NCBI GenBank assembly: GCA_947034885.2
Contig: OX344757.2
Coordinates: 21,446,001-21,510,000, forward strand
Direction of reading: 5' to 3'
Length of the DNA: 64,000 bases
Origin: Thuidium tamariscinum
Taxonomy: Eukaryota; Streptophyta; Bryopsida; Hypnales; Thuidiaceae
Shown: positions 1 through 11,788 of the stretch, piece by piece
How the letters are laid out: each line of letters begins with the position of its first letter
Numbering within the stretch: the stretch's first letter is position 1
Translations under genes and position numbers: made by a program
The notes under the pieces: model-generated
Database searches by the model: none
Seen by the model: only the letters and a program-made list of their open reading frames with translations
Told to the model about the DNA's origin: nothing

Positions 1-596
1 AAACACATTAGGATCACCAATTGTTCTAGTAAATACAATACAATTTCATATGTCCAACATGGTTCTCAATTTGTTTCTTTCATTTTATCTCTACAAGATC
101 CATAATTCCCTTTTCATTCTAGTGACATAGAATTAACACTAGTAGAAAATTCAGCGTCCACAGTGTCAGAAAAGTGTTGATTTGGTTTGTTAATTTTTTT
201 GTTAATTAGGACGTGTTGACCCGGACATTGCATAGCAAAGAAGTGTTGATTTGGACGTCCAAATCAGCAGTTTTGTGTTCATTAGGAACTAAAAAGTGTT
301 GATTCGGCAACTAGAATGTGTTGATTTTCAACAATTTTAGATGCAAAATTTTTCCAATTTATTCTTGAAAAACTAAAAATTGCCACATGGACTGCCACTT
401 AGGCGGCCACCACATGGACTGCCACCTAGGCAATCGCCACCAAGTGGATGGCACTAGGGGGGTTTGATCCCAAGACCTTGGAGATAATACTCCAGGGTCC
501 TTAACCACTCAACCACCAAGGTGGTTACATGTCTTAGGGGAAAAAAAATTCACTTTTAGCTACTTCTATGTTCTTGTTGCATGTGCCTTGTGAAGT

Positions 597-940
597 CAGC
601 AGACTTCAAGACCCATTTTCACATAGTAAATTAATTTTTTTCTTGGAACTTTGAACTAAGAAAAGTTGGAAAATAAAGTTATCTTTCATCTCCAAAAATC
701 CGTTTGCAATTTGGAGTTTTTAATAACAAGTTATGGACAAAATTCAGAAAGGTTGTTAAAAAGTGGAAAAAAAATGGCCCTCTCTGAATTTTGTCCATAA
801 CTTATTATTAAAAACTCCAAATTGCAAACGGATTTTTGGAGATGAAAGATAACTTTATTTCCCAACTTTTCTTAGTTCAAAGTTTCAAAAAAAAAGTTAA
901 TTTACTATGTGAAAACGGAACCTGAAGTCTACTGAATTTT
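597..940. repeat. Long internal inverted repeat in the CACTA element
   Basis: Two arms of about 160 bp (597-757 and 781-940) are near-perfect reverse complements separated by about 23 bp. The core runs through words such as CATCTCCAAAAATCCGTTTG and its complement. A related but more diverged hairpin lies at the matching place in the second CACTA-like element (about 30,635-30,890), so it is an old part of the family. RNA from it would fold into a long hairpin. Confidence 0.85.
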
Positions 941-1143
941 GAAAACACCGATTTGTGAATGAAGTTATTAAAAAAAAAATTATATATACTTTCCTTTCAA
1001 ACATGAATATGAAATATGCTCTTGAAGTTTTGAGTATAAATTTTCAACATATTTCTTTAACATATAATAAAAACTTGGAAGTTTTCAAATTGACATACAA
1101 TTTTTTAAATAAATTCTTTCAAAGATAGAACATAACCACTAAG

Positions 1144-1838
1144 TTAACCTCAAATTGACCAAATGGCATTTTTTGGAAATAATGATATTTTGGATAGCTC
1201 AATGTGGACAAAATTTCAATTTTTTTGCTTTCATATTTGACAAGACGTGTGCTGGAAGAGTAGCTTTATGGCACACTAGCTCTTAAAACTTTTGATCATA
1301 TGATTGAAAAATTAATGTATGATATGTGACTTTCATTAATTTTTCGGAAACTTGGAAGTCTCAAAAATAATTTAAAATGTTCAATTGGTTTTTTTATTTC
1401 TTACACCCCAAATAGCCACATTAGATACTTTAAAGTCAAATTGGACTATTAAACCAAATTAATCCTTTTATTTCATTGATGTACAAATTTCATATATTTC
1501 AAGCTAATAAAAAATAAAATTTCTATTTATTTTGTATTTATTCAATAATCTGAAGGAAAAACAGAATTACTTTGATTTTTCAAAAGTAAAGGTAGAAATA
1601 AAATTATATCAATTACAATATATATAAGAATATTTAAAAAAAATATGAATGAAAAGCACACCATTTTGTGTTCTTTGGATTTCAATTTCAATAAATCTTT
1701 CAATTTTTGAGGAACAAAACTTGTCAAGCTTTACTTTCTTAGTTGAAATTGAATTCCAAAAATAGTTATTTTAAAAGTTGTAATCGGGCTTGGCCAAAAC
1801 GCATTCATTTTTTGTATGCCACCACGTTAAAGGGTTAA
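1144..1838 (-). mobile_element. TTAA-family element nested in the CACTA element
   Basis: It begins GTTAACCTCAAATTG and ends CGTTAAAGGGTTAATG, with TTAA at each end. Its interior follows the order of the better copies at 25.9, 49.7 and 57.5 kb: an ATTTTGG-AGCTCA block, a stretch ending GTGTGCTGGAAGAGTAGCTTTA, then an AACTTTTGAT block. It is strongly diverged, which suggests an old insertion. No coding frame is seen. Confidence 0.6.
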
Positions 1839-2858
1839 TGATGATTGGAATTGACATTTCAAAATTTTATAACTAAATTTGAAAGAACTTTGAACTTCAA
1901 ATAATAACAATCCCTTGAAGATGTTAATCCTTCAATCAAAAGTTATGAACAAAATGGAGATAGGTTTTGGAAATTATTTCTTTGTAAATGTAGCAAACTA
2001 GAAGTTGTTTTAGCATATATAGTAGAAGAAATTATTCAAAAACATTTTGAACAAAAAAACAATCATTTATTCAAAACAAACTTTCATCACCAAGATCCCA
2101 TTTGAGATTTTGAGTTTTTACTCAAAAGTTGTAGACAAGGTTCAAAGGAAGGTTGGGAAAACATTACTTCTGAGATTTCTGTCCACAACTTTTGCCTAAA
2201 CAAATGATTGGAGATGAATTTTTTTTTGAATTTACAACTTCTTTTAATTCAAAGGTTTTTCCAAAGAATCCATTTACTTTACCAAAACGGCCTCCGAAGT
2301 CTTCTGAATTTATAAAAAAAACAATTTCCAGCACTTCTCTGAATTTTGTCTATAACTTTTGATTGGAGATTTGAAATCTCAAAAAATTTATTGGAGATGA
2401 AATTTGATTTAATTCTTCAACTTTATTTTGTTGAAAGTTTTTTGATAAATATTCATTTATTATGTGCAAATGACCTCCAAAGTGTGCTGACTGTAATGAA
2501 CACCAAATTGTCAATATTTTTTTTAATTTTTTAACTACATTGTATAATGAAGATTTCAAGAGATTCTAAGAGATTCCAAAAGATTTCAAGAGATTCTTGA
2601 AGGTTCAAAAAATGTTCAACAAAAATCTGTTGATTTTGTCACTTACTGCCCAAATCAACAAAAAAAAGTGTCACCATTAACAAAAAAATGTGAAATTGGA
2701 CATTACAGTACCCAAATCAACAAAAAATCAACATATTTCTGTTGATTTGGACATCATTTTCTACTAGTGTAACCAAACAAAATTGGCATGCATTACTAAT
2801 GAATTTGCCTTCCGCAATGTGAAGTCTTACATCTTTTTTCAATGTACAATGCAAAAGC

Positions 2859-3020
2859 TCAAGTTCCAGACAAGTTTGGCACCTTCTCATAAAAATGCCA
2901 ACTTAAACTTTGTAATTGACAAACCATGTCAGGAATGTTCATCTCATTCATAACTTCTATGTTGTTTTTCAGAGCAAAATAAAGTTTTACAATCTCCTCA
3001 CATGACAACTGACAATTCAT
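2859..3020 (-). other. Short unassigned reading frame, possible exon
   Basis: On the minus strand an ATG (3018-3020) opens a 53-codon frame beginning MNCQLSCEEIVKLYF and ending VPNLSGT. Its composition looks protein-like, and upstream a pyrimidine-rich stretch ends in AG, so it could be an internal exon. I do not recognise the sequence. It lies just left of the inverted block at 3,238-3,510, whose partner at 14.2-14.5 kb sits directly upstream of the DUF7869-like frame on the other strand. It may be a remnant of a transposon gene read leftward. The CACTA insertion at 2,769 cuts the sequence further downstream. Confidence 0.25.
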
Positions 3021-3237
3021 TGCAATACGTTCCTTGAAAAGTAAAAAGCGTGTGATAATCCTAATTAATTTGTACAGTCTTCAAATCTATACATTCTATT
3101 GTTTAATAATAAAAAGTTGTCTACAAAAATACAAGGCCACTAGCACATGCACGTAATTACATCTACATCTACATTCACCAAACTATTGCACTACGTATTG
3201 AGCAACACAAAATATTCTATTGCAATGCCATTTCAGT

Positions 3238-3510
3238 TATTTGTGACGTCCCCCCAAACGTGGGCATAACTTTTTTTGAAATTGAAAAGGCAACTATAGA
3301 TGAAGCGTCAAACTTTTTTGCAAGATACTTGTGTAGCACAACTTTAGAAGTTGGGACCAAACTTATGTATGTACCTTTTTGATGGAAAAATTAGTTTCAT
3401 GTCCACTTCTATTTCGACTTCTGTAATTGAATTGGCTTTTTTAGAGAACTGGTGGGTTCAAAAACCTACTCAATGTACTTGGTGAATAATTCAATTGCTA
3501 CAAACATATT
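3238..3510 (+). repeat. Left block of an 11.2-kb spaced inverted repeat
   Basis: This block is an inverted, diverged copy of 14,210-14,478. Shared words in order include TATTTGT, CCCC...GGG, AAGGCAACTATAG, TTTTGCAAGATACTT, GGGACCAAA, a GTTTC...CCACTT block and GGTTCAAA. By eye about two thirds of positions match over 270 bp. It could be the left terminal inverted repeat of an 11,241-bp element, or one of two copies of an upstream regulatory region reading outward. No convincing target duplication flanks the pair. Confidence 0.6.
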
Positions 3511-5440
3511 TTAGAAGTCTTGGACGCAATTGAACTCTAACTACAATTGCTTTGAATTAATAACTACAATTGCAATTAGTATGAAATGAACTATATAATT
3601 CTAAATCCCAACAACACTTCATCTTCGAACTTCAACAACACTCGCAAATAAGCAGAAGGATTCAACATAAGTTTATTTGCATTGCAATTCTGCTTGCTAA
3701 AGAAAGAACAGAACCAACTAACACCCACAACTACCTCAGATTCACTTGATTTGTTGATAGTGTTATACAATTCAGAGGTCTAAGACCTAGCATCATAGTG
3801 CATCTCCTAGCCTATAGTTCATTCTACTATTTGTTCGTATCTCCTAACTAATTTTAAATCCTTAGTTCCAATTATGATTTTGACTACCTAGAGTATGTTT
3901 ATATGTAGTTGAGGACTTCATCAATTCATGACCATTGCAATCTTTTCATTAAAATAACTATAAGTTTAACTTCTACCTATAAAATGAATGGGATTATTTT
4001 AGAAGCACTCATAAAAAATTCAGAGTCAGTCATCACAATGTAATGACTATAATTATTAATTGATTAAAATAATTCACTATCCATTTCAATTCCAATAACA
4101 ATTATAACATTCTAACAATTGTAATAACCATTTAATATTTGCATCATTATATTCTTTATGATTTGACTTCAAATTCTATTTTCAAAATATTCATAATTCT
4201 TATATGTAACTTAATATAGTCTTATATGGACCCTAAAAGCTATAACCTTTCTTTCTATTGAATACATCCAGCAATGATTTCCCAACCAATATAACTACTT
4301 CCATGTTTGATGGCAAAATGTTCTTTGCAAATAGTCGATAAAAACTACAAGTTTTTACCTTTAACTTACAACACGATTCGCACAGGGGTTTCAACTTCTA
4401 GTTACCATTCACAATCTCAATTGTGATACCAATTTCAACAAAACCTGCACACAACAAACACATTATAAGATAGGTACATCAAAATACCATCAATACACTA
4501 ATGTCATTAATGAGCACATTTTTTGAACGTGGTCCTTTCTAACAAATTCTTATTCAAAATATATGTATAATTGGTTTATAGTGCCCAATTCAATGTTCAC
4601 ATTCTCTAAATATATTAAACCTACACTTCATCACATAACAATCTAAATAAATATCTCACAAGCATGCTCAGAACTCATATATAGGGAAAAAACCCAGAGT
4701 AATATCCTTTTATTTCAAAAGGTTCCATACTGTGAGGACAAATGCCAAAGTCCTACATAGAAGTACAACTACAAATGCTTCTTCATTAACATCTTTTTTT
4801 TTTAAACTATGGATAACTACATGTTGATAAATGTTATTAAAATTTTGTTCTATAGGATTTTCTATATCTTAGTGAAATTTGGAAATGGAATAGTTCTGTT
4901 TGTACATTTAATGGAATAGGAGTAGATTGAATGCAAAATACTTTCTTGCATTGCATTTTAGAATTTATAGACGTCATTTGCAATTAGCAATATTTCATTG
5001 CACAGAAATGTGAAAAGGAAATTGTCCTCCAAAAGTTCTTAGAATATGAATTTCACAAGAGGTATTGTATCCAACTTTTAAATCCACACTTCTAAGTCTA
5101 AAAACGTGTCATGCCTTTTACTGATTGTGAAAGCTTTATCTTGAATAAATTTCCTAATTTAAAAATTACATCATTTCTAGGAGATGCCATAAATTCATTC
5201 TGCAATGACTCATTATATATTTGTAAACAAGTCCACAAATTTTCTTTAGTTCCAATTTGGTTCATAAAAATTCGTAGCACTCTTCATACATGTATTTGTT
5301 CTTGAATCTTCTACTATTTTTCATGAATGTAATACAACTATTATAGTTTCATTCTCAACCATGTTTGCAAACTCTCTGAGTTATTCTTTATCTAAATGCA
5401 CATTCATTGTTTTCGAAATGTTCATTCCCTCATTGCTACA
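3511..5440. other. No gene seen
   Basis: AT-rich sequence with short frames only. Words of the type AACTTCTA recur here, mirroring the GTAGAAGT words common between 9.7 and 18.3 kb. I see no exon, RNA gene or element boundary I can support. Confidence 0.5.
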
Positions 5441-5734
5441 AGGTATGGGGCTGTAATTGCAACCCTATCTTTGAAAGCAATCTGGTAGATTTTGCCCTTC
5501 ACATGAACCAAAAATGTACATTTCAAGAGGGGGTCACTTTTAGAAACCATTGTGTTCCCAACTTCAAAAATTCATAACTAATTCCATGAAGGTCCAAAAA
5601 ATATGAAATAACTTGGATTAAATGCCAATTCAATGTCTTTCACCACAAAAATATACTAATAATTGTTTTAAGGACTTCAGTTTCCCCAAAGTGCAAATCA
5701 ACTGGTAAAGGGTCACTTTTACAGCCCCATACCT
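5441..5734. mobile_element. Small inverted-repeat element (MITE)
   Basis: The ends AGGTATGGGGCTGTAA and TTACAGCCCCATACCT are inverted repeats, with looser similarity further in (CCCTATC against GGGTCAC). The GGGTCACTTTTA word occurs twice, once internally and once near the right end. I find no clear target duplication, so the superfamily is not assigned. Confidence 0.7.
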
Positions 5735-7835
5735 GAATAAGAACTCAACCTTTTTTTCTTTTGCTTCTAAGCATGAAGACTGCTGTGCACCCTCATTATT
5801 TAGGCTTCAAATTAATTATGAATTTTTTTGTCTAATTAAATGATTGGCTGCCAGAACACAGATGAAAGTGTATTGGCTCTACTGAGTTTTAGCGACAAGA
5901 AGCTCCCACAACCGGATACATGAAGCTCCAACAACAAGAACATGGACCACAGTCACCTCAGTTAAATAAGCCACCACCACGAAGTTTTAGTTTAAGTTAG
6001 GTGAGTGCTGTGCTATTCCATTAACAAGTAAAAAGCACAACCATTCCCATAGCAAAACATTGTGAAGAAAGAAGAATATAATCGAAAGGAGAAATAGAAT
6101 AGAGCGAAGTGCTGCCGCAAGGAATTCAAGTGCTTCCTGTAACAAGGTAAATACATCAATTCTTCCATCTTATTCCCTAGTAAGTTGCTTCTACTGTCAC
6201 GTATATCATGCAAGAATTTTGCACAAACAAACAAATTGGACATTTTCACTTCAAAAAACAAACTCCCCCAGGACTTCTCACGTATAGACACTAGTGCTTC
6301 CGGAAATTTCGTTGCTGCCGTTCCAGTTTGAATTCTTGATCCTGCACGCACCTGTGAATATAATTTAGAAAGCATGAAAATAAAAAGCAAATTAGTTCAG
6401 CTACATATATCTACACCAAGACTTTCAAGAGGGTGACGTCACATACCTACTACAAGCCGTCCGCACCCCACCTTCTCAGCGTGCACTTGCTGACATCCTC
6501 ACCACGACATCTGACCGTCAAACAAACAGCGAATCACTGCACAGAGCGACCGGATTACAAAAGGAGAGGTTCAGTGAATATGCTTCCCAGTCCGCAACTC
6601 CCAATTAAGAATATGATTTCCGCTTTTAGTTGCTAAGAGGTCTTCGGGCCCGACTCATGATGGCCGCTTCTGGACCACAGGGCTACGCAGTGAGTGTCAC
6701 CGAAAACGGAGGGACGAAGGGAGTTCTTTTTTTGGATTGGGACCGACTCATGTGAGGAAGTTAGTTTTCCTCAGGCAGGCAGAGGGACGGACTGCTATTC
6801 GAGATCGTTTTTCCCAAATTCTCCCCCTCCACACAAACACCCCAGAAAATTAAAATTAATATTCTTCTCTGCACGGACGGCCTTCCTTCGTCAACTACTA
6901 CAAGTTCCCTTCAGAAAAATCCTGCCGTTTTTCCTAGTGAGTCTCACTCTGTGTCACTCACTTTGTTGTTAGAAAAGGGACTGGACTAAAATGAGGAGTA
7001 CCGGACGAGCTCCCTGGCTGGGCTTCTATTGCAGGCATGATGGGAGTGCAGGCACACGTCTCGAGAATCGGGGGTTGGGGCGTGGGAGCGGAGCAGGTTG
7101 GATCTGAAGGAGGGAGGGAGAGAGGCATAGCCAGCCACCTCCGAGCAATTCCTCTGTCGGCCTCGTGCCAAACGTTGGAGGGTTGACGGAGGGTGGAGGG
7201 GTGACGGAGGTGCACACCAAACCGACACCCACAATAACTGAACGCCTCTGTCTTCTTTAAGCTTGCTTTCTTCAAATTGGTTGCAAGACTGACTTACAAG
7301 AAGACGACGTACTGGACGAGGAAAACCGTGAAAAGTTGGTGAGATAAAGACTCTCTAGAATTTGAATCAGTTGCGACAAGTCAGCAGCTTGCAATTAAGA
7401 AAATCACAGAACTTTCGAAATTGTTTAGGGTAAACGGGATCATTAGATTCCTTCCTCCATCCCACTGAAGCAGTTCGGTGTCTAATGAACTCATGGGGTT
7501 GCTCCCAAATCCGCAGCTGGAGAACTCCCCGCTCACATTCTCGATTTGCCAAACAACGCTGTCATTGTGCTCCATGATTCCGTTCAACATCAGTGAGTTC
7601 TTGACAGAAACCAAGCGAATGACGAACAATGCGGAAAAAGGTTGGCAACGAAGACATAGCAGCATCTAGGTAAGACTTACTCACCCACAAGAACCTCCTT
7701 GTTCCCGTGTTTCTAGGAAGTTCTGGTTTCGAAGTCTCGCACGGCGGGCAGTTTGATAGTGGCCCGACTTTTTCGGTAAAGTGACGAGGAAGTCAGGTTG
7801 CTAACGTGACGTGAATCCAAACTCCTGAAATCAAT

Positions 7836-8070
7836 AGTGCACGTCCCCGGCCGGGGACGTGTACTGTTCCAAAACCGCAAAAGCTGAGGACTCCGTGAAC
7901 AGTGCACGTCTCCAGCTGGGGACGTGCATTGTTCCTCCAAAAAACTCAAAAGCTGCGGACTCCGTGAACAGTGCACGTCCCCAGCTAGGGACGTGCACTG
8001 TTCCTCCAAAAAACGCAAAAGCTGAGGACTCCGTTAACAGTGCACGTCCCCAGCCGGGGACGTGCACTAT
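7836..8070. repeat. 69-bp minisatellite of palindromes, about 3.4 units
   Basis: Four imperfect palindromes of the form GTGCACGTCCCC-AGCT-GGGGACGTGCAC start near 7,836, 7,901, 7,970 and 8,039. They are separated by spacers reading CAAAAGCTGAGGACTCCGTG with small changes. Most intervals are 69 bp and the first is a few bases shorter. Each palindrome carries two ACGT cores inside CACGTC/GACGTG, the sequence plant bZIP factors often bind. Because 69 is a multiple of three, both strands stay open through the array, giving a 23-residue repeat; I think this is a by-product and not evidence of coding. Confidence 0.9.
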
Positions 8071-8171
8071 TCCGCCACAAAGAAGAAACCTCAACCGCAA
8101 TGCTACATCGCCCCTAAACCCTACTGATAACACATTGAACACAACAAAGAAATTCATGTGAAGAAACGCAC

Positions 8172-8620
8172 CTGAACATCTGCGACTGCTAGGGAGAGTG
8201 CCAACGCTGTCGGCCAGGGCATCTTCCAAGAGTGGCTCACAAAACGAGCGATGCATCAACCTGGTCACATAAAAACTAGAATGTTATTGGCATCATTTGA
8301 GGGAAACTATCAATGCAAGTTAGCATCGTTGCGCAATCAGAAGTAAACATTGCGGACAGGTGCTCACCTCGGACGAGGCCACCGATCCGGCGCACTTCTG
8401 CCCTTAATCAGTTACTCAAGGAAAAATTCGTTCATTTCTGAAATTGGACCTCTTCAGTGCGCCTTGTCTCCGAGGAAAGAAATCGCCGGGTTACTTTGAA
8501 AGCTGCGGCAGTGGATGTGCACGCCCTGACTTGCTGTTGGGAATCCGGGGGGTTCAGTGAACGCTTAGCAGATTAGGGTTTCGGGAATAGGGGTTAGGGT
8601 TACGGCACCTCTGTTTAAGA
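8172..8620 (-). other. Possible first two exons of an unrecognised minus-strand transcript
   Basis: Reading leftward, telo-box-like words (about 8,620-8,570) are followed by a GC-rich stretch ending CCGAG/GTGAGC (donor at 8,367/8,366). Next comes an intron-like stretch ending GTGACCAG, an 89-nt segment (8,260-8,172) and a second donor, TTCAG/GTGCGT. The splice signals agree well with plant consensus. The first segment contains a short upstream frame, MNEFFLE. No long coding frame follows directly, so this may be an untranslated leader or a non-coding RNA. Confidence 0.3.
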
Positions 8621-8640
8621 GAAGCCAATCTTTGGATTTC

Positions 8641-10858
8641 GTGGACATGTTGGAAAGTATGTTTGTCGACACGGGAAAGGAGTTTCAATTCCATATGTTA
8701 TGGAGAGAGAATCGATGCAATGGAAATACCTGAAACTGTTGAACTAAGGAATTTAGCATAGTTGGAGGTAGCGTTTTCTAAAACTGATATTTTTCCAGTA
8801 CTACTGATACTAGTAAGTGAGAATCATGAATATTAAAAAAAAAATTCGGAATGAGTATGTAATTTTTATAAGTTTCCAAAGTGTTGGCTCCGTAGACCGC
8901 TAGAACCATCCTATAGGTGTACCTTTAAATGAACACTTGCTGAAACCAATGTCAGTGAATGACAACTACGCATGTGTCTTACAACTGCTTAAACAAATTA
9001 GAATTAAAAATTAATGGGACACTTTAATGAATGCTTTTGGACTGATGTAGTGGTATTCTAGGGTCTTTCAATAGGTACAAGGACAGAAATGGGTGTTTGT
9101 CCCTTAACCAATAAAGTCATCACGTTTAGATATAAGGTAAGAGGCACAGAAAGCAATCATTTGCCCAAGATCAATGTGTCCGGAACTCATGCCTTAGTTA
9201 CAGTGATTCCAAAACTGGCTAAATTTCAATCATTTTCTACTTAATTTTTTTGGGCCCTTTGTATAAATTTCAAAAAATCTTCCATAAAGAAATAGTTGGC
9301 TAAAATCCCTAAACCTATTCTAGGATCAATGCTTGGTCATTTAAAAAAAAAAATTAATTTCCTAATTTTTGAGAACCATTTGAACATTGAAATTCAATAA
9401 CTTCTTTGCCATAAGTTGGAATGCCACAAAACAAAGCCCACGCACCCCTCCTTGCCGAGAGCTTTCGAACGATACCGAACACGCAACCGGGTGAACCCAC
9501 AGGCCGAAAGATCTCAATGTGACAGACACAAAAACCAAAAACAACGAATCAAAATTAAACTAGATGTCTTGAGGTTTAGTTGTCTGCAGGTACAGATGTC
9601 TCAAGGTATAGTTGTTTGAAGGTGTAGATGTGCGTTCCTCAGGTACCTTCTAAGATGGAAATACTCTAAGTTTATTTTTTAGTTATAGAGAAGTAGATGA
9701 GAAATCTGTTAGAAGTTGTTTTATATTTTTTGAAGCATGATTGAATTAGGTATCAATTCTCAAACACAATCTATTGTAGGTCCCTATTTTTGATCACATG
9801 CCCATGGGAAACAAAGCACAAAGAGTTTGAGAAAAAAACAGGTCTTCTTGGAAAGCTATTTCGGCAGCATGTATAGAGCAATAAATTTGGTTTTCAGAAG
9901 CACCACTTCCTACATGTAAAATGAATTCTTGAATTAATCATTATTTCAAATTTCTTAGTCAGAAGGTAGTTGAACAACAACTCTTTATTTTAAAATAAAT
10001 TAGGATTTTGAATTCAAATATTAGGCAACGAGCCACTTTATTAGGAATGCAGTAGTATGGCTCTGAAACCATCTATAGGAGGAAGGAAAATCCTATTGAA
10101 GCTCCATTGTAGTCCACAATACTTTTTTCCATAATCCAAGTATCCATTTGGTACAAATGAGGTCAAGTATCATGTAGAGGACGATGATCTAATTTTAGTG
10201 AAAAGAATGTACCTCAAGGAACGCAATCATAGAAAGAAATGAAGACAAGTGTTTGAAAATTGGATAGATTGTGGTGTTTTTGTTTTTTCAGAGAATTAGT
10301 CAATATTCTTTCAATAAGTAGTTTATGAGTGTGACTCATACAATTGGGGTCATAACTAACATTACCTTTCTAATTGTCATGAATATAGCATATACTGTTT
10401 AAGTATATTAGGTTAGTGAGTTCTTCATTGTTTATTTGTAATGTAGGTGTTGATGAGTTTTTTTGCACTTACTGTATTGTTCACTCCGCATTGTTTATGC
10501 CTATAGTTTTTTGACCAATACCATTGTTTTCCACTTGCCTATGTTTTGGGCACTAAAATAGATATTGCAGTGCCCATTCTTGTACCGGAAGCAGTGTTTC
10601 ACATTCTCCAATTTTTTAATTAGTTGAGAAACCTATTTATTTTTATCTTTTTGATGTGGAGTACAAGGTTTTGGAAAAAGATGTTTTTAGAAGTAGACTT
10701 CTAATTTTTGTTTATCCTTTTCATAGAGGATGTATAGTAGAGGAATGCGGTGGGTAGAAGTTTTTTAATTTCAATTCATGTCCGCCCTTTTTGTATTTGA
10801 TTTGGCAAGTTTGAAGGAGGTATTGTTAGAATTTGCACTCCCCCCCCCCCTCTGTTTT
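8641..10858. other. No gene seen
   Basis: Mostly AT-rich with a slightly richer patch at 9,415-9,540. GTAGAAGT-like words become frequent after 9.6 kb. A run of twelve or more C residues lies at about 10,838-10,850, just before a TTAA-family element. I see no supportable exon. Confidence 0.45.
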
Positions 10859-11788
10859 GTAACCCCTAAAGGAACATGGCCGGTTTTCGACCCAAAACCA
10901 CTCGAAACTGCCATTTCTGCTCCATTCATCTACAAAACTTTAAAAAACTAAATTTTTAGAATCTAACCATAAGATCTTGTACTTTATGTAACTCAGATCA
11001 ATTGGTGAAAATTTCATGAAGTTTGACCGTATAGATAGGAAGATATGAGCATTCAAAGTTGGAAAACAGAGTTTTCTTAAACTCAAGTTTGCAACTTCGA
11101 ATGACTTTGTCCTCCATTTCTGTAATTTTTTTGCACTACAGACCTAGGATTTAAATATTTTTCTATTGAAAAATTGAGCTAAGAGCTTAGCAAATTAAAT
11201 TCACAAAATGAAGACTTTTTTTTCATTGGTAAAAAAATTGTCAAGTAGATGTAGGTCCAAGATTGAAAGAAAAAGTAAATTGCAAGTATCTCATAGATGG
11301 AATTGAAACACAATAATCCCAATGGTGAGATTGTTCTAGCAAACAAAATGTACCGTATCCAAATTTTTTTTTGAAAAATTGTGAAAATTGCATTCAAAAA
11401 TGAGTCCTATAAGTTATTTTTTCAAGAAGATGCTTACCTTGCCAAAAAAACAAGATTGTTCATAACTTGCACATTACTAATCCAAATGGAATGAATCAAA
11501 GCTTTACTTGTAGACAAAAATGAAATCTAGAAGAAAAAAACATTAATTTTTTAATTAAAAATTTTTTGTAGATTTTTTTTTGTGCCCGGCGACATGAAAA
11601 TTATATTTAAGGTGGCATAACTTTTGCTCCCGGTCACCAATTGAAAAAATAATAACATTCCCACAGAGCTAATCAGTTTTTCTATCTTATGTGAAAACTT
11701 CAATAAAAGTCATTGAAAATTGGAGTCACAAGTACCTACCCGAATTCTTAAAGTCCCCCGAGGGGACTCTTGGTCCTTTAGGGGTTAA
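10859..11788 (+). mobile_element. TTAA-family element, subfamily with terminal hairpin
   Basis: The ends are GTAACCCCTAAAGGA and TCCTTTAGGGGTTAA, the left TTAA carrying one change. Close to the right end lies the hairpin GTCCCCCGAGGGGAC. The interior matches the copy at 36.9 kb over most of its length, including ATCTTGTACTT, GGAAGATATGAGCATTCAAA and the right-hand ATAACTTTTGCTCCCGGTCA. There is no coding frame, so it is non-autonomous. Confidence 0.85.

Larger units (their letters stand above)
137..2769. mobile_element. Non-autonomous CACTA (En/Spm) element
   Basis: The ends are perfect inverted repeats, CACTAGTAGAAAA on the left and TTTTCTACTAGTG on the right. They are flanked by the direct duplication TAA (134-136 and 2770-2772), the 3-bp target duplication expected of CACTA elements. 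No transposase frame is present, so it must depend on an enzyme made elsewhere. The subterminal parts repeat motifs such as GTGTTGATTTGG on the left and the same words near the right end, as En/Spm elements do. It contains a long hairpin and one nested TTAA-family element. Confidence 0.9.
5860..8640. other. GC-rich, CpG-containing gene-like island, gene not identified
   Basis: Base composition changes sharply from the AT-rich surroundings: CpG dinucleotides are common, and telo-box-like AAACCCTA words occur at about 8,110 and in reverse at 8,571-8,610, as in many plant gene promoters. On the plus strand ATGATGGCCGCTTCTGGACC opens a 32-residue frame (6,657-6,755) in front of a GTGAGT donor-like site. 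On the minus strand a plausible exon pair lies at 8.6-8.17 kb, and a frame beginning MLLCLRCQPFSALFVIR (7,381-7,665) follows an acceptor-like TTACCTAG. None of these peptides resembles a family I know. It could be a host gene start, a bidirectional promoter or a gene fragment carried by a transposon. Confidence 0.4.

Noticed and set aside
6013-6390. A 125-codon minus-strand frame
   Set aside because: Composition is rich in F, L and S with no motif, and it crosses a likely splice acceptor (TTCACAG before GTGCGTGCAGG on the minus strand), so at most a part could be exon.
7859-8161. A repetitive frame with a 23-residue unit on the plus strand, and similar frames on the minus strand
   Set aside because: Both strands are open only because the minisatellite period is a multiple of three. 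Several overlapping frames are equally open, which argues against real coding.
8571-8610. TTAGGGTTT and GGGGTTAGGGTTA words as a possible interstitial telomere
   Set aside because: Only two or three irregular units occur, which fits telo-box promoter motifs better than a telomere-derived array.
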